Origin: CAIWHR01 sp963811685
GTDB lineage: Bacteria > Pseudomonadota > Gammaproteobacteria > Burkholderiales > Casimicrobiaceae
Direction of reading: 5' to 3'
Assembly (NCBI GenBank): GCA_963811685.1
Contig: CAWESK010000017.1
Location: 1 to 64,000 of the forward strand
Length of the DNA: 64,000 bases
Below, piece by piece: positions 41,746 to 50,996 of this stretch. A program made the translations under genes and the position numbers. The notes below the pieces were generated by a model. That model saw only the letters and a list, made by a program, of their open reading frames with translations, was not told where the DNA came from and made no database searches. Positions within the stretch are counted from its first letter, which is position 1. Each line of letters opens with the position of its first letter.

Positions 41746-43494
41746 CTACGACTCGCGCGTGACGCGGAGGACTTCCTCGAACGTGGTGATCCCGCGCACC
41801 GCCTTGCGCAGGCCGTCCTCGTACATCGTCACCATCCCTTCGCGGATCGCCTCGTTGCGAAGCTCCGACGAGATCGCGTGCTTCATCACCATGCTGCGCA
41901 GCGGATCGGTCATCGGCAGCATCTCGAGAATGCAGATCCGCCCCGAATAGCCGGTCTGCGCGCACTGCGGACAACCCTTCGGGTGAAAGAGCGTGATGTC
42001 CTTCGTCTTCGTGAAGCGGGTCAATCCGAATTCCTCGACCACCTCCGGCAGCGCGATGTACGGCTCCTTGCAGGCTTCGCACAGCGTGCGCACGAGACGC
42101 TGCGCGAGGATGCCGATCACCGTCGACGTGAGCAGGTAGTCCTCGACACCCATGTCGAGCAGCCGGTTGACCGTGGAGGCGGCGTCGTTGGTGTGGATCG
42201 TCGACAGCACGAGGTGGCCCGTCAGCGCCGACTGCACGGCGATCTCGGCGGTCTCGAGGTCACGCACCTCGCCGATCATGATCACGTCGGGATCCTGGCG
42301 CACGATCGAGCGCAGCGCGTTGGCAAACGTGAGGTCGATCTGCGGCTTCACCTGGATCTGGTTGATCCCGACCATCTGGTATTCGACGGGATCCTCGACC
42401 GTCAGGATCTTGACGTCGGGCTGGTTCAGCTTTTCGAGTGCCGTGTAGAGCGTGGTCGTCTTGCCGGAGCCGGTCGGGCCGGTGACGAGCAGGATGCCGT
42501 GCGGCTCGATCAGCACGTCGAGGAACGCTTTCAGCGTGTCGTCCTCGAAGCCCAGCCGCTTGAAGTCGAGCGGCACGCCGCCCTTGTCGAGGATCCGCAT
42601 CACCACCGACTCGCCGTGCATCGTCGGCACCGTCGAGACGCGAAGATCGATCTCCTTGCCCTGCACGCGCAGCCGGATGCGGCCGTCCTGCGGCAGCCGC
42701 CGTTCGGCGATGTCCAGGTTCGCCATGATCTTGACGCGCGAGATCACGGCAGCGGAGAAGCGGCGCGGCGGCGACTCTTCCTCGTGGAGCACGCCGTCGA
42801 TCCGGTAACGGACGACGAGCCGGTTCTCGAACGGCTCGATATGGATGTCGGAGGCGCGCGCATCGAGCGCGTTGGTGATGATGAGCGAAACGAGGCGGAT
42901 CACCGGCGCCTCGGCCGCGAGGTCCTTGAGCTGCTGCACATCGGCGTCGAACGAGATGTCGTCGCCGCGCTGCTCGACGTCGCCGATGATCTGGCCGACC
43001 GCGGTGCGGCCAGCGCCGTACAGCCGCTCGAGCGCCGCGTCGAGCTCGTTGGGGATCGCGACCAGCGCCTTCACGTCGCGGCCGGTGACCATCCGGAATG
43101 CGCCGATCGTGTATTCGTCCGTCGGGTCGGCCATCGCCAGCGCGAGCTCGTTCTCGTCCTCGCGCACGGGCAGCGCGCGCGCTTCGCGCAGGAACCGCGC
43201 CGAGATGCGCTCCTCGAGAATCGGAAATTCCGGATAGCCGGCCGCGTCGACGAGCGGTAGGCCGAGCTGCGCGGCAAGCGCTTCGGTGACGTCGCGCTGC
43301 GCGCACACGCCGAGCGTCACCAGGAGCGCGCCCAGCTTTTCGCCGCTTTCCTGCTGCACGCGAAGCGCGCGATCGAGCCCGGCGGCATCCACCTTGCCGC
43401 GCTCGATCAATATTTCGCCGATGCGTTTGCGAGCCGCCGTATCCACGCGTGGTGTCGTCCCCGAGGTGAAAAAATCAGCCGCTGATGATAGCAT
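41746..43494 (-). CDS. gspE: Type II secretion ATPase GspE
   Basis: 582 aa hexameric cytoplasmic ATPase that drives pseudopilus assembly. An N-terminal GspE/MshE domain (GEILIERGKVDAAGLDRALR) precedes the catalytic half. Walker A is VTGPTGSGKTTTLYTALEKL near residue 340, the Asp box lies in RQDPDVIMIGEVRDLETAEI, and the His box is TGHLVLSTIHTNDAASTVNR. The zinc tetracysteine is CEACKEPY with CPQCAQTGYSGR. It is first in the operon and probably carries the operon promoter upstream. Intact. Confidence 0.97.
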   Translation of the reverse strand: MLSSAADFFTSGTTPRVDTAARKRIGEILIERGKVDAAGLDRALRVQQESGEKLGALLVTLGVCAQRDVTEALAAQLGLPLVDAAGYPEFPILEERISARFLREARALPVREDENELALAMADPTDEYTIGAFRMVTGRDVKALVAIPNELDAALERLYGAGRTAVGQIIGDVEQRGDDISFDADVQQLKDLAAEAPVIRLVSLIITNALDARASDIHIEPFENRLVVRYRIDGVLHEEESPPRRFSAAVISRVKIMANLDIAERRLPQDGRIRLRVQGKEIDLRVSTVPTMHGESVVMRILDKGGVPLDFKRLGFEDDTLKAFLDVLIEPHGILLVTGPTGSGKTTTLYTALEKLNQPDVKILTVEDPVEYQMVGINQIQVKPQIDLTFANALRSIVRQDPDVIMIGEVRDLETAEIAVQSALTGHLVLSTIHTNDAASTVNRLLDMGVEDYLLTSTVIGILAQRLVRTLCEACKEPYIALPEVVEEFGLTRFTKTKDITLFHPKGCPQCAQTGYSGRICILEMLPMTDPLRSMVMKHAISSELRNEAIREGMVTMYEDGLRKAVRGITTFEEVLRVTRES

Positions 43495-43803
43495 GAAGGG
43501 CCCGCAAAAATGACCGAGTTTCCCTGCAAATCAATAAGTTGAGTGTGTCGTTTGCGCCCATCTGTCGTCATCGAACGACGACGCCACGCTAAACTGTCGC
43601 TCCTTCCCGACGAAATGTTCTGTCGTGCGCAAAATGAACGATACGGCGCCGGCAGACTGCGGCGATCGATGCTCTCCCTCGACCACGCGCGCGGAATTTA
43701 TGCCACGGATCGTGACACTCGAGATTGCCGAATGGTTCCGCGCGCCTCTCGGCGCCGGCACCCCTGGGACCCGGATTGATCGCCCCTCGGGCGAGCCGAT
43801 GCC
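43495..43803. other. Divergent intergenic region between gspE and the WbsX-like gene
   Basis: 309 nt. It should hold promoters for both flanking genes, but I find no convincing -35/-10 pair on either strand. Base composition is more AT-rich near 43495-43560 (minus-strand CTCAACTTATTGATTTGCAG), consistent with a promoter area for gspE. Short frames across it have no family features. Confidence 0.5.
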
Positions 43804-44859
43804 ATGCCTTTGCCGAAGCTGATCGCGTTCTATCTTCCGCAGTTCCACCCCATTCCGGAGAACGACGCCTGGTGGGGCAAGGGCTTCACGGAATGGCGCA
43901 GCGTCGTTCGCGCGCAGCCGAAGTTCAAGGGTCACTATCAGCCGCATCTTCCCTCCGATCTCGGGTTCTACGACTTGCGCGTTCCGGAGACGCGGATCGC
44001 GCAGGCGGATCTCGCGCGCGAATACGGCATCCATGGGTTTTGCTATTACTACTACTGGTTCAACGGCAGGCGGCTGCTCGAGCGGCCGCTCGACGAAGTG
44101 CTGCAATCGGGCCAACCCGATTTTCCCTTTTGCGTGTGCTGGGCGAACGAGAACTGGACGCGCCGCTGGGACGGCGCAGACCACGATGTCCTCATCGCGC
44201 AGCAGTATTCGCCGGAGGGCGACGCGCGCTTGATCGCGGACCTCGCGCCGTTATTTCGCGATCCGCGCTACATCCGGATCGACGGACGGCCGCTGTTCGT
44301 CGTCTACCGCGCTAACCTGCTTCCCGACGCGCGCGCGAGCGTCGCCCGATTTCGCGAGCAGGCGAAGCGCGAAGGGCTCCCCGATCTCTATCTCGTCTTC
44401 GTGCAGATCGCGGGTCTTTCCTCGCCGGGCAACTGGGGATTCGACGCCGCGCTCGAGTTTCCGCCGCACAATCTCGAGCTCCACGATCTTACGTCGGCGA
44501 TGGAGATCACCGATCCGCAGTTCAAGGGAAAGGTCTGGGATTATGTCCACAGCGCCCGCGCCGCGATCTCGCGCAAGCCTCCGGATTACCGGCTTCACCG
44601 CGGCATCATGGCCGGCTGGGACAACACGGCGCGCCTGCCCAACAACTCCAACGTATTCGTGAACGCACATCCAGCGAACTATCAGCGCTGGCTGACGGCG
44701 TTGCTGCAAGAGGCGGCGCGCACGCAGCCGCCGGGCGAGCAGCTCGTCTTCATCAACGCGTGGAACGAATGGGCGGAGGGCTGCCACCTCGAGCCCGATC
44801 TCGCATTCGGCCGCGCGTATCTCGAAGCGACCAAAGCCGCGCTCGATTCGTTGCGCTGA
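43804..44859 (+). CDS. WbsX-like / GH99-like protein
   Basis: 351 aa. Begins LPKLIAFYLPQFHPIPENDA with GFTEWRSVVRAQPKFKGHYQ, the hallmark start of the WbsX family (glycosyltransferase WbsX or GH99-like domain). HGFCYYYYWFNGRRLLERPL, FCVCWANENWTRRWDG and FINAWNEWAEGCHLEPD are the other conserved blocks. The fold is a TIM barrel related to endo-mannanases; in O-antigen and capsule loci these proteins are thought to act in glycan synthesis. Intact, no signal peptide. It is isolated from the main glycan cluster by the gsp operon and points towards hemL. Confidence 0.87.
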   Translation: MPLPKLIAFYLPQFHPIPENDAWWGKGFTEWRSVVRAQPKFKGHYQPHLPSDLGFYDLRVPETRIAQADLAREYGIHGFCYYYYWFNGRRLLERPLDEVLQSGQPDFPFCVCWANENWTRRWDGADHDVLIAQQYSPEGDARLIADLAPLFRDPRYIRIDGRPLFVVYRANLLPDARASVARFREQAKREGLPDLYLVFVQIAGLSSPGNWGFDAALEFPPHNLELHDLTSAMEITDPQFKGKVWDYVHSARAAISRKPPDYRLHRGIMAGWDNTARLPNNSNVFVNAHPANYQRWLTALLQEAARTQPPGEQLVFINAWNEWAEGCHLEPDLAFGRAYLEATKAALDSLR

Positions 44860-44907
44860 TGCGACGACGGACGACAGGCAGCGACGCCGGCGCTAAGCCG
44901 CGACCGG

Positions 44908-46179
44908 CTACCGGAACGCTTTCGCGGCGAGGCGTATCGTCTCGTCGATGTCCGCGCCCGTATGCGCGGCCGACACGAACCCGGCCTCGAACGCGGACGG
45001 CGCGAAATACACGCCGTCTTCGAGCATCGCGTGGAAGAACGTGTTGAAGCGCGCCTTGTCGCCGGCCATCACCGTGTCGTAGCTGTCGGGCACGCGGTCC
45101 GCGAAATAGATCCCGAACATTCCTCCGACCGATTGCGCGGCGAACGGAACGCCCGCGCGCTTTGCGGCCGCCGTCAGGCCGTCGGTCAATGACTTCGTCG
45201 CGACCGCAAGCTTGTCGTAGAAGCCCGGCGCCTGGATTTCCTTCAGCGTCGCGAGCCCCGCCGCAACGGCGACCGGATTTCCCGACAGCGTTCCCGCCTG
45301 ATACACGGGACCGAGCGGCGCGATCTTTTCCATGATCGCGCGCTTGCCGCCGAACGCCCCGACGGGCATCCCGCCGCCGATCACCTTGCCGAGCGTCGTG
45401 AGATCGGGCGTCACGCCGAAGAGGCCCTGCACGCCGCGCGGGTGCACGCGGAAGCCCGTCATCACCTCGTCGAAGATCAGGACCGCGTCGTACTTGTCGC
45501 AGACAGCGCGCAAGCCCTGCAGGAAGCCTGCCCTCGGCATGATGAGGTTCATGTTGCCGACGACAGGCTCGACGATGATGCACGCGATGTCGTCGCCGCC
45601 CTGCGCGAACGCCGCCTCGACTGCGCCGAGATCGTTGTAGGGCAGCACGATCGTTTCGTTGGCGATCGCGGGCGGCACGCCGGCGGAGGACGGCTGCCCA
45701 AAGGTCAGCGCGCCGGAGCCTGCCTTCACGAGAAGACTGTCGCCATGGCCGTGATAGCAGCCTTCGAACTTGACGATCTTGCTGCGGCCGGTGAACCCGC
45801 GCGCGAGGCGCAGCGCCGACATCGTCGCCTCGGTGCCCGACGAGACGAGGCGCACCATCTCGATCGACGGCAGCAGGCGGCACAGCGTTTCGGCCATCTC
45901 GACTTCGATCTCGGTCGGCGCGCCGAAGGACAGCCCTTTCGGTGCGATGTCGACGACCGCTTTCACGACCGCCGGATGCGCGTGGCCGAGGATCGCCGGT
46001 CCCCATGAGCCGACGTAGTCGATGTAGCGCTTGCCGTCGGCGTCCCACAGATGCGCGCCCTGCCCGCGCTCGAAAAAGCGCGGCGTGCCGCCGACCGAGC
46101 GGAAGGCGCGGACCGGCGAGTTGACGCCGGCGGGAATGGTGCGCTGGGCGCGGATGAAGAGTTCGTCGTTGCGGCTCAT
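44908..46179 (-). CDS. hemL: Glutamate-1-semialdehyde 2,1-aminomutase
   Basis: Converts glutamate-1-semialdehyde to 5-aminolevulinate, the C5 route to heme. 423 aa, normal length. Starts with ELFIRAQRTIPAGVNSPVRA; the PLP-binding lysine is K265 in LGKVIGGGMPVGAFGGKR; CYHGHGDSLLVKAGSGALTF and IIVEPVVGNMNLIMPRAGFL are characteristic. The start overlaps the thiE stop (ATGA), so thiD-thiE-hemL form one transcript. Confidence 0.97.
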   Translation of the reverse strand: MSRNDELFIRAQRTIPAGVNSPVRAFRSVGGTPRFFERGQGAHLWDADGKRYIDYVGSWGPAILGHAHPAVVKAVVDIAPKGLSFGAPTEIEVEMAETLCRLLPSIEMVRLVSSGTEATMSALRLARGFTGRSKIVKFEGCYHGHGDSLLVKAGSGALTFGQPSSAGVPPAIANETIVLPYNDLGAVEAAFAQGGDDIACIIVEPVVGNMNLIMPRAGFLQGLRAVCDKYDAVLIFDEVMTGFRVHPRGVQGLFGVTPDLTTLGKVIGGGMPVGAFGGKRAIMEKIAPLGPVYQAGTLSGNPVAVAAGLATLKEIQAPGFYDKLAVATKSLTDGLTAAAKRAGVPFAAQSVGGMFGIYFADRVPDSYDTVMAGDKARFNTFFHAMLEDGVYFAPSAFEAGFVSAAHTGADIDETIRLAAKAFR

Positions 46180-46859
46180 GGCATGGAGGACAGGGTATGG
46201 ACGGGAAAGGCATGGGCGATCGCGCGCGCGGCGGCTTCGACGTCGGGTCCGTCGAACACGGCGGTGATCACCGCCACTGCGCTCGCGCCGGCGCGGATCA
46301 GCTCACGCGCATTGGTCGCGGTGATGCCGCCGATCGCGACGATTGGCACGCCGAGCGCACGCGCGGGACCCAGCAGCGAGATTTCCGCGCGTCGCGCCAG
46401 TGGCTTGACGGTCGACGGGAAGAAGCTGCCGAACGCGACGTAATCGGCGCCGGCGGCAACCGCGGCTTGCGCGAGCGCGAGATCGTCGTAGCACGAGACG
46501 CCGACCAGGCGGTCGGGACCGACGATGTCGCGCGCGGCGGCGATATCCCCGTCGTCCGCGCCGATGTGGACGCCATCGGCGCCCGCGTCCACCGCGAGCG
46601 CGGCGTCGTCGTTGACGATGAAAAGGCCGCCGCGAAGCGCCTGCACGCGCGCAAGCGCCAGCGCCTGCGTCCGCTTCAGCGCGGCATCGGCAGTCTTGTT
46701 GCGATACTGGATCGCCGCGGCACCGCCGGCGAGCGCTGCAGCGACGCGGGTCGCCAGATCGTCCGTGTTCGCGAGATCCGGGGTGACCGCGTACAGGCCG
46801 GCGAGACGAAGCGCGCGCGCACGGCGGCGCGCCGACGCTTCAGTGCGTGCTGCCGGCAT
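46176..46859 (-). CDS. thiE: Thiamine-phosphate synthase
   Basis: Joins the pyrimidine diphosphate and thiazole phosphate moieties of thiamine. 227 aa. Family blocks: LYAVTPDL, GAAAIQYRNKTADAALKRTQ, LFIVNDDAALAVDAGADGVH, GADYVAFGSFFPSTVKPLAR and PIVAIGGITATNARELIRAG. ATG 46857-46859 lies 20 nt inside the end of thiD, so the two are translationally coupled. About the first 22 residues (Arg/Ala-rich) are not conserved. Confidence 0.95.
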   Translation of the reverse strand: MPAARTEASARRRARALRLAGLYAVTPDLANTDDLATRVAAALAGGAAAIQYRNKTADAALKRTQALALARVQALRGGLFIVNDDAALAVDAGADGVHIGADDGDIAAARDIVGPDRLVGVSCYDDLALAQAAVAAGADYVAFGSFFPSTVKPLARRAEISLLGPARALGVPIVAIGGITATNARELIRAGASAVAVITAVFDGPDVEAAARAIAHAFPVHTLSSMP

Positions 46860-47718
46860 CGGAGGCGCGCGGAAGTTCCACTTCGCCCGCGGGCGTGCCG
46901 GACTCCTCGCGCGCCCAGAAGAGTCGGTCCGGCAGAAACTGGCCCATGCCGGGGCGGTACGCTTTCTTGAGTGCGTGCCACGTGTAGTCCTGCGCCTCGC
47001 GCACGGCCTCCGCAAGATCGAGCCCGTTGGCGAGCATCGCGGCGATCGCGGACGCGAGCGTGCAGCCCGAACCGTGGTAGCTGCCGGAAAGGCGCGCCCA
47101 TGAGTCGGTGCGCACGACGCCGTCCTTCCCGTAGAGCGTGTTGACGACCTGCGGCGTGGGCTCGTGCGTGCCGGTGACGAGCACGTACTCGGCACCCATC
47201 TCGATCAGCCTGGCCGCGCACGCGGCGAGCGAGGTTTCGTCGTCGTCGTCGACTTCGGCCAGCCGGCGTACCTCGACGCTGTTGGGTGTGAGGATCGTCG
47301 TCTGGGGCAGCAGGAGCTCGCGCATCGCGGCCTGCATGTCTTCGGTCGCGAACTCGTCGCCGCGGCCCGATGCGAGCACCGGATCGAGAATGAGCGGCAC
47401 GTCGGGATAATCGGAGACGATCTCGGCGATCGCGGCGATGATCTCGACGCTGCCCAGCACGCCGATCTTGAACGCGTCGACCGGCATGTCTTCGAGGAGA
47501 CAGCGGGCCTGGTCCGCCACCCACTCCGCATCGAGCGCCTGCAAGCCTTCGACACCGAGCGTGTCCTGCACGGTGATCGCGGTCACCACCGACAATGGAT
47601 GGCAGCCCATGCTTGCGAGCGTCAGGATGTCGGCCTGCAGCCCGGCGCCGCCGGACGGATCCGATGCGGCGAACGTGAGCACGAGCGGCGGGAATTCGGG
47701 GTCGTTGTCGGAAGGCAT
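46840..47718 (-). CDS. thiD: Hydroxymethylpyrimidine/phosphomethylpyrimidine kinase
   Basis: Phosphorylates HMP and HMP-P for thiamine synthesis. 292 aa. VLTFAASDPSGGAGLQADIL is the ribokinase-family opening, then ITVQDTLGVEGLQALDAEWV and the ATP/Mg motif SGSYHGSGCTLASAIAAMLA near the C-terminus. I prefer ATG 47716-47718 (MPSDNDPEF) to a GTG ten codons upstream because similarity starts after it. Confidence 0.95.
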   Translation of the reverse strand: MPSDNDPEFPPLVLTFAASDPSGGAGLQADILTLASMGCHPLSVVTAITVQDTLGVEGLQALDAEWVADQARCLLEDMPVDAFKIGVLGSVEIIAAIAEIVSDYPDVPLILDPVLASGRGDEFATEDMQAAMRELLLPQTTILTPNSVEVRRLAEVDDDDETSLAACAARLIEMGAEYVLVTGTHEPTPQVVNTLYGKDGVVRTDSWARLSGSYHGSGCTLASAIAAMLANGLDLAEAVREAQDYTWHALKKAYRPGMGQFLPDRLFWAREESGTPAGEVELPRASDAGSTH

Positions 47719-47822
47719 CGCGCGGGAGCGCAATCTCAGCACGGACACGCGGCCGCGACGGTCGCGCAGGATGCGCGGAGCTTGCTAGAATTGCACGATT
47801 TTACTCCAACATCCGTCCCTCA

Positions 47823-47987
47823 ATGAAAAAGTACATGTGCCTGATCTGCGGCTGGATCTACGACGAAGCCGCGGGCGCCCCGGACGAAGGCATCGCACCG
47901 GGAACGAAATGGGAGGACGTGCCGCCGAACTGGACTTGCCCCGAGTGCGGCGCGCGCAAGGAGGACTTCGAGATGGTGGAGTTCTGA
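47823..47987 (+). CDS. Rubredoxin
   Basis: 54 aa one-electron carrier. Two iron-binding knuckles are present, CLICGWIYDE near the N-terminus and CPECGARKEDFEMVEF at the C-terminus, with the usual PPNWTCPECG context. It is divergent from thiD across about 100 nt and followed 34 nt later by gloA. Rubredoxin next to thiD/thiE/hemL is a common betaproteobacterial neighbourhood. Confidence 0.97.
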   Translation: MKKYMCLICGWIYDEAAGAPDEGIAPGTKWEDVPPNWTCPECGARKEDFEMVEF

Positions 47988-48021
47988 AATCCGTGATTGG
48001 AATGCGAACCGAGAGGGACAC

Positions 48022-48411
48022 ATGAGAATCCTGCACACGATGATTCGCGTCGGCGACCTGCAGCGGTCGATCGATTTCTATACCGGCGTGATGGGAATGG
48101 AGCTCCTGCGCACCACCGACCGTCCCGAGCAGAAATACAAGCTCGCGTTCGTCGGCTACGGCGATGAAAGCAAGGGGGCGGTTCTCGAGCTCACCTACAA
48201 CTACGGCGTCGACAAGTACGAGCTCGGCGCCGGCTTCGGCCATATCGCCATCGCCGTGCCCGATGCCGCGGCTGCATGCGCGGCGGTGAAGGCAAAGGGG
48301 GGAACGGTCACGCGCGAGGCCGGGCCGGTGAAGGGCGGCTCGACGGTGATTGCGTTTGTCGCCGACCCCGACGGCTACAAGCTGGAGCTTATCGAGACAT
48401 CGCGACGGTAG
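48022..48411 (+). CDS. gloA: Lactoylglutathione lyase (glyoxalase I)
   Basis: Converts the methylglyoxal-glutathione hemithioacetal to S-lactoylglutathione. 129 aa. It has the two betaalphabetabetabeta units of a VOC enzyme: MRILHTMIRVGDLQRSIDFY with metal-ligand His5, LELTYNYG with Glu, GFGHIAIAVPDAAAACAAVK with His, and DPDGYKLELIE with the last Glu. Probably co-transcribed with rubredoxin. Intact. Confidence 0.97.
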   Translation: MRILHTMIRVGDLQRSIDFYTGVMGMELLRTTDRPEQKYKLAFVGYGDESKGAVLELTYNYGVDKYELGAGFGHIAIAVPDAAAACAAVKAKGGTVTREAGPVKGGSTVIAFVADPDGYKLELIETSRR

Positions 48412-48429
48412 GCTTGCCACTCCTCGCAG

Positions 48430-49395
48430 TCACGCCGGCGCTCCGCGCAGACCGGCGAGCATCCGAGTGACCGAGAATCCAAAGCGTCGATCCAGGTCGT
48501 CTCGCTCGGTCTGCGGCAGAGCGCCGTGCCATGCGAAGAGCTCGGCGAGGTCGATATCCGGGCGTACGCCGGGCGGCGGCGCCTCGGCAACTGCCCGATA
48601 GAAGGCGAGGTGTGTGGCTTCGTAACACATCGTCATCGCGCCCGTGAAGCTGTGTGCGTGGCCGCGCGCCAGCATCGCGTGGAAGAACATCCGATCGCCG
48701 ATGCGCGACAACTCCCGCGGCCACGTTCCCCACAGCGGCAGCAGATCGAACGCGCCGGACGCGACGAGGTAGCAGTTCGTATCGACATGTACGCTGTTGT
48801 CGCTGCGCTCGATCAGCGGCATCAGCGTTCCATCGATACGGTGCAGCGTGCGCGCCGAATGACAGATCGCCGTTCCGCGTGCGCGATGACAGGCGAACAG
48901 GGACTCGACATGGCGCGGCCGGAACCAGTTGTCGGCATCGAGATTGACCACCGCGTCGAAGCCGGCCTCGATCGCGGCCTCACCCGCGATCCGGCGCGGC
49001 GTGTCACCGAAGTCTCGACTGGATGACGGAAGCCGGATATGCCGCACGGGCCAGCCGTCGAGCTCCGTTCGCGGAAACCCGTCGGCGACCAGTATGTGTT
49101 CGCAGGGCACCGTCTGCTGTCGGACGCTCCGATGGCATCGCGCGAGAACCTCCACGGACTCCTGAAAATAGGGCGTCAATACCGCGATGCGCGGCGGTCG
49201 GTCTACCGGAGCGAGCTTGAGGCTCGCGCCCGGCAGATCGTCCGGCTGACCGAGCGCGATGAAGAGTTGCAGGAGAAGGCGCCGTCCGTCGCGGTCGTCG
49301 GGCCGCGCCGCGCAATGTCGCTCGAGATCGATGAATTCTGCGCGCTTCGCGGAGACGGAGGATTCGCGCAATGCCCTTCCGAGGCCATCGGTCAT
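48430..49395 (-). CDS. GT2-like glycosyltransferase (copy 1)
   Basis: 321 aa. After an N-terminal helical extension of about 65 residues comes a GT-A fold: RIAVLTPYFQESVEVLARCH, RSVRQQTVPCEHILVADGFP and the metal-binding DxD-like VVNLDADNWFRPRHVESLFA. HVDTNCYLVASGAFDLLPLW follows. No membrane helix is seen, so it should be cytoplasmic with an unknown acceptor. It is convergent with gloA (18 nt apart) and overlaps the next GT2 gene by 4 nt (ATGA). Confidence 0.83.
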   Translation of the reverse strand: MTDGLGRALRESSVSAKRAEFIDLERHCAARPDDRDGRRLLLQLFIALGQPDDLPGASLKLAPVDRPPRIAVLTPYFQESVEVLARCHRSVRQQTVPCEHILVADGFPRTELDGWPVRHIRLPSSSRDFGDTPRRIAGEAAIEAGFDAVVNLDADNWFRPRHVESLFACHRARGTAICHSARTLHRIDGTLMPLIERSDNSVHVDTNCYLVASGAFDLLPLWGTWPRELSRIGDRMFFHAMLARGHAHSFTGAMTMCYEATHLAFYRAVAEAPPPGVRPDIDLAELFAWHGALPQTERDDLDRRFGFSVTRMLAGLRGAPA

Positions 49396-50378
49396 CGCGT
49401 CTTTCCGCCCACCGCAAGGGTCTCCGCAAAGCGCATCAGGCGGCGCAGAGTGTCGAGCGCTACCGGCGCCCGGTAGCGCAACGCATGCTCGAACGGCACA
49501 GGATCTTCCGTCAACTCGATAGTGGACGCCGGCCGCCATTCCCCGCGCGCCAGTCCGTAATTGCAGGCAATTTCCAGCAACCTCTGATGGTCAAGCGTTC
49601 CGCCGGCCCGCAGGTCCTCGTACAGGTCTCGCCAATGGAAGCCCAACGCCTCGTCGCCCGACTGCCGCGCCAGATAGGCAAGACAACCGATGATCACCTT
49701 GCTCTCGAGCTGGCTTCGGCTCCTCACCGGAGCATGGGCGATGAATGCAACCTCTTGTCGCAGGCGCGCATGCGGCCGGACCACGCTTTCGTCGGGCGAT
49801 CCCACGTGATGATTGCCCTCGGTCACGCGGTCGTCCGGACGTTCGAGCAAGCCGCGACCGGCGATCGCCTTGTAATACGCCCAGGAAGGGCGGCGCTCCA
49901 CCTTCAGTCTCCGTCTGAGATGTCCCGCACCGAACGGCACGCCGTCCGCGAACGAATCAGGAACGTACGTCAACCAGTGTGCGACCGCGTGCATCCCTGG
50001 CGGAACGTCGAGAAGCGCCCTCTCGAGGTGCTCGCGGCTCGGCACGCGCAGGAACTCGTCGGCATCGAGGGCGAACACGAAGTCCGCGCCCTGGTCGCGC
50101 AGCGTTTCCCTCGCGACATCCGTAATGCGCGACGATTGGAGGAACGCGGGCTCCCGGTCCCCGATGATGCGCAACGACAAGCCCTCTCGCTGCAGCTCGC
50201 CCAGGATCTCTGCGGTCCCGTCGAACGACCCGTGATCGACAATCGCGAGGCCGTCGAGCGCTTCGAGATTGTGGCGGACGAAGGCTTCGATCACGTCCGC
50301 CTCGTTGCGCACCATCGACACGCCCCAGAGTCGCATGCTCGTCACCTCTGCCTGGGAGTGCCCATCGTCGGGAGACAT
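49392..50378 (-). CDS. GT2-like glycosyltransferase (copy 2)
   Basis: 328 aa. GT-A fold opening MRLWGVSMVRNEADVIEAFV, then LDGLAIVDHGSFDGTAEILG and FVFALDADEFLRVPSREHLE with the DxD motif; this is the layout of the Glyco_tranf_2_4 group. HAPVRSRSQLESKVIIGCLA is a later conserved block. It lies 21 nt downstream of sco1, on the same strand, and overlaps copy 1, so the pair may be read through from the oxidase genes. An ATG fourteen codons in (MRLWGVS) is an alternative start. Confidence 0.83.
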   Translation of the reverse strand: MSPDDGHSQAEVTSMRLWGVSMVRNEADVIEAFVRHNLEALDGLAIVDHGSFDGTAEILGELQREGLSLRIIGDREPAFLQSSRITDVARETLRDQGADFVFALDADEFLRVPSREHLERALLDVPPGMHAVAHWLTYVPDSFADGVPFGAGHLRRRLKVERRPSWAYYKAIAGRGLLERPDDRVTEGNHHVGSPDESVVRPHARLRQEVAFIAHAPVRSRSQLESKVIIGCLAYLARQSGDEALGFHWRDLYEDLRAGGTLDHQRLLEIACNYGLARGEWRPASTIELTEDPVPFEHALRYRAPVALDTLRRLMRFAETLAVGGKTR

Positions 50379-50399
50379 TGAACCGTCTCCGCGGCGTCT

Positions 50400-50996
50400 T
50401 TAGGACGTTGGCGTCCGGAGCAATTCCCGAATATCGTGCGCGAACACGTCGGGCCCCTGCCCGTAGCCGACGTACACGCGCAGCTTGCCGCTCGGGTCGA
50501 AGATGAACGTCCCGGCCGAATGATCGACGGTGTAGGTGCCGGGTGTGGCGCCCGGCTGCTTCTGGTAGATGACCTTGAATTCCTTCGCCGTGCGCGCCGT
50601 CGCGTCCGCGTCGCCGTACAGGCCGACGAATCGCGGGTCGAACGCGGGCACGTATTTCGACAGGAGATCCTGGGTGTCGCGCTCCGGGTCGACCGTGACG
50701 AAGAGCACCTGCACGCGGTCGGCGTCCGCGCCGAGCCGCTTCATCGCCTCCGCGAGCTCGGACAGCGTGGTCGGGCACACGTCGGGGCATTGCGTGTAGC
50801 CGAAGAACATGACGACGGCCTTGCCGCGGTAGTCGGCGAGCGTGCGCGGCTTCCCGTTGTGATCGGTCAGGTGGAAATCGCGGCCGAACGTCGTGCCGGT
50901 CACGTCGGAGGCCATGAATTTCGGCGCGCCGGACCCGCACGCCGCCATCGCCAATGCCGCGAAGATGACGACCGCAAGCCTCCTCAGCGCGAGCAT
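50400..50996 (-). CDS. sco1: SCO1/SenC copper chaperone
   Basis: Membrane-tethered thioredoxin-fold protein that delivers copper to the CuA site of oxidase subunit II. 198 aa. An N-terminal hydrophobic segment ends in ALAMAACGSG, a probable lipobox. Copper ligands are the CxxxC in FGYTQCPDVCPTTLSELAEA and the His of TYTVDHSAGTFIFDPSG. It starts one base inside the ctaB stop (overlap at 50996). Confidence 0.95.
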   Translation of the reverse strand: MLALRRLAVVIFAALAMAACGSGAPKFMASDVTGTTFGRDFHLTDHNGKPRTLADYRGKAVVMFFGYTQCPDVCPTTLSELAEAMKRLGADADRVQVLFVTVDPERDTQDLLSKYVPAFDPRFVGLYGDADATARTAKEFKVIYQKQPGATPGTYTVDHSAGTFIFDPSGKLRVYVGYGQGPDVFAHDIRELLRTPTS

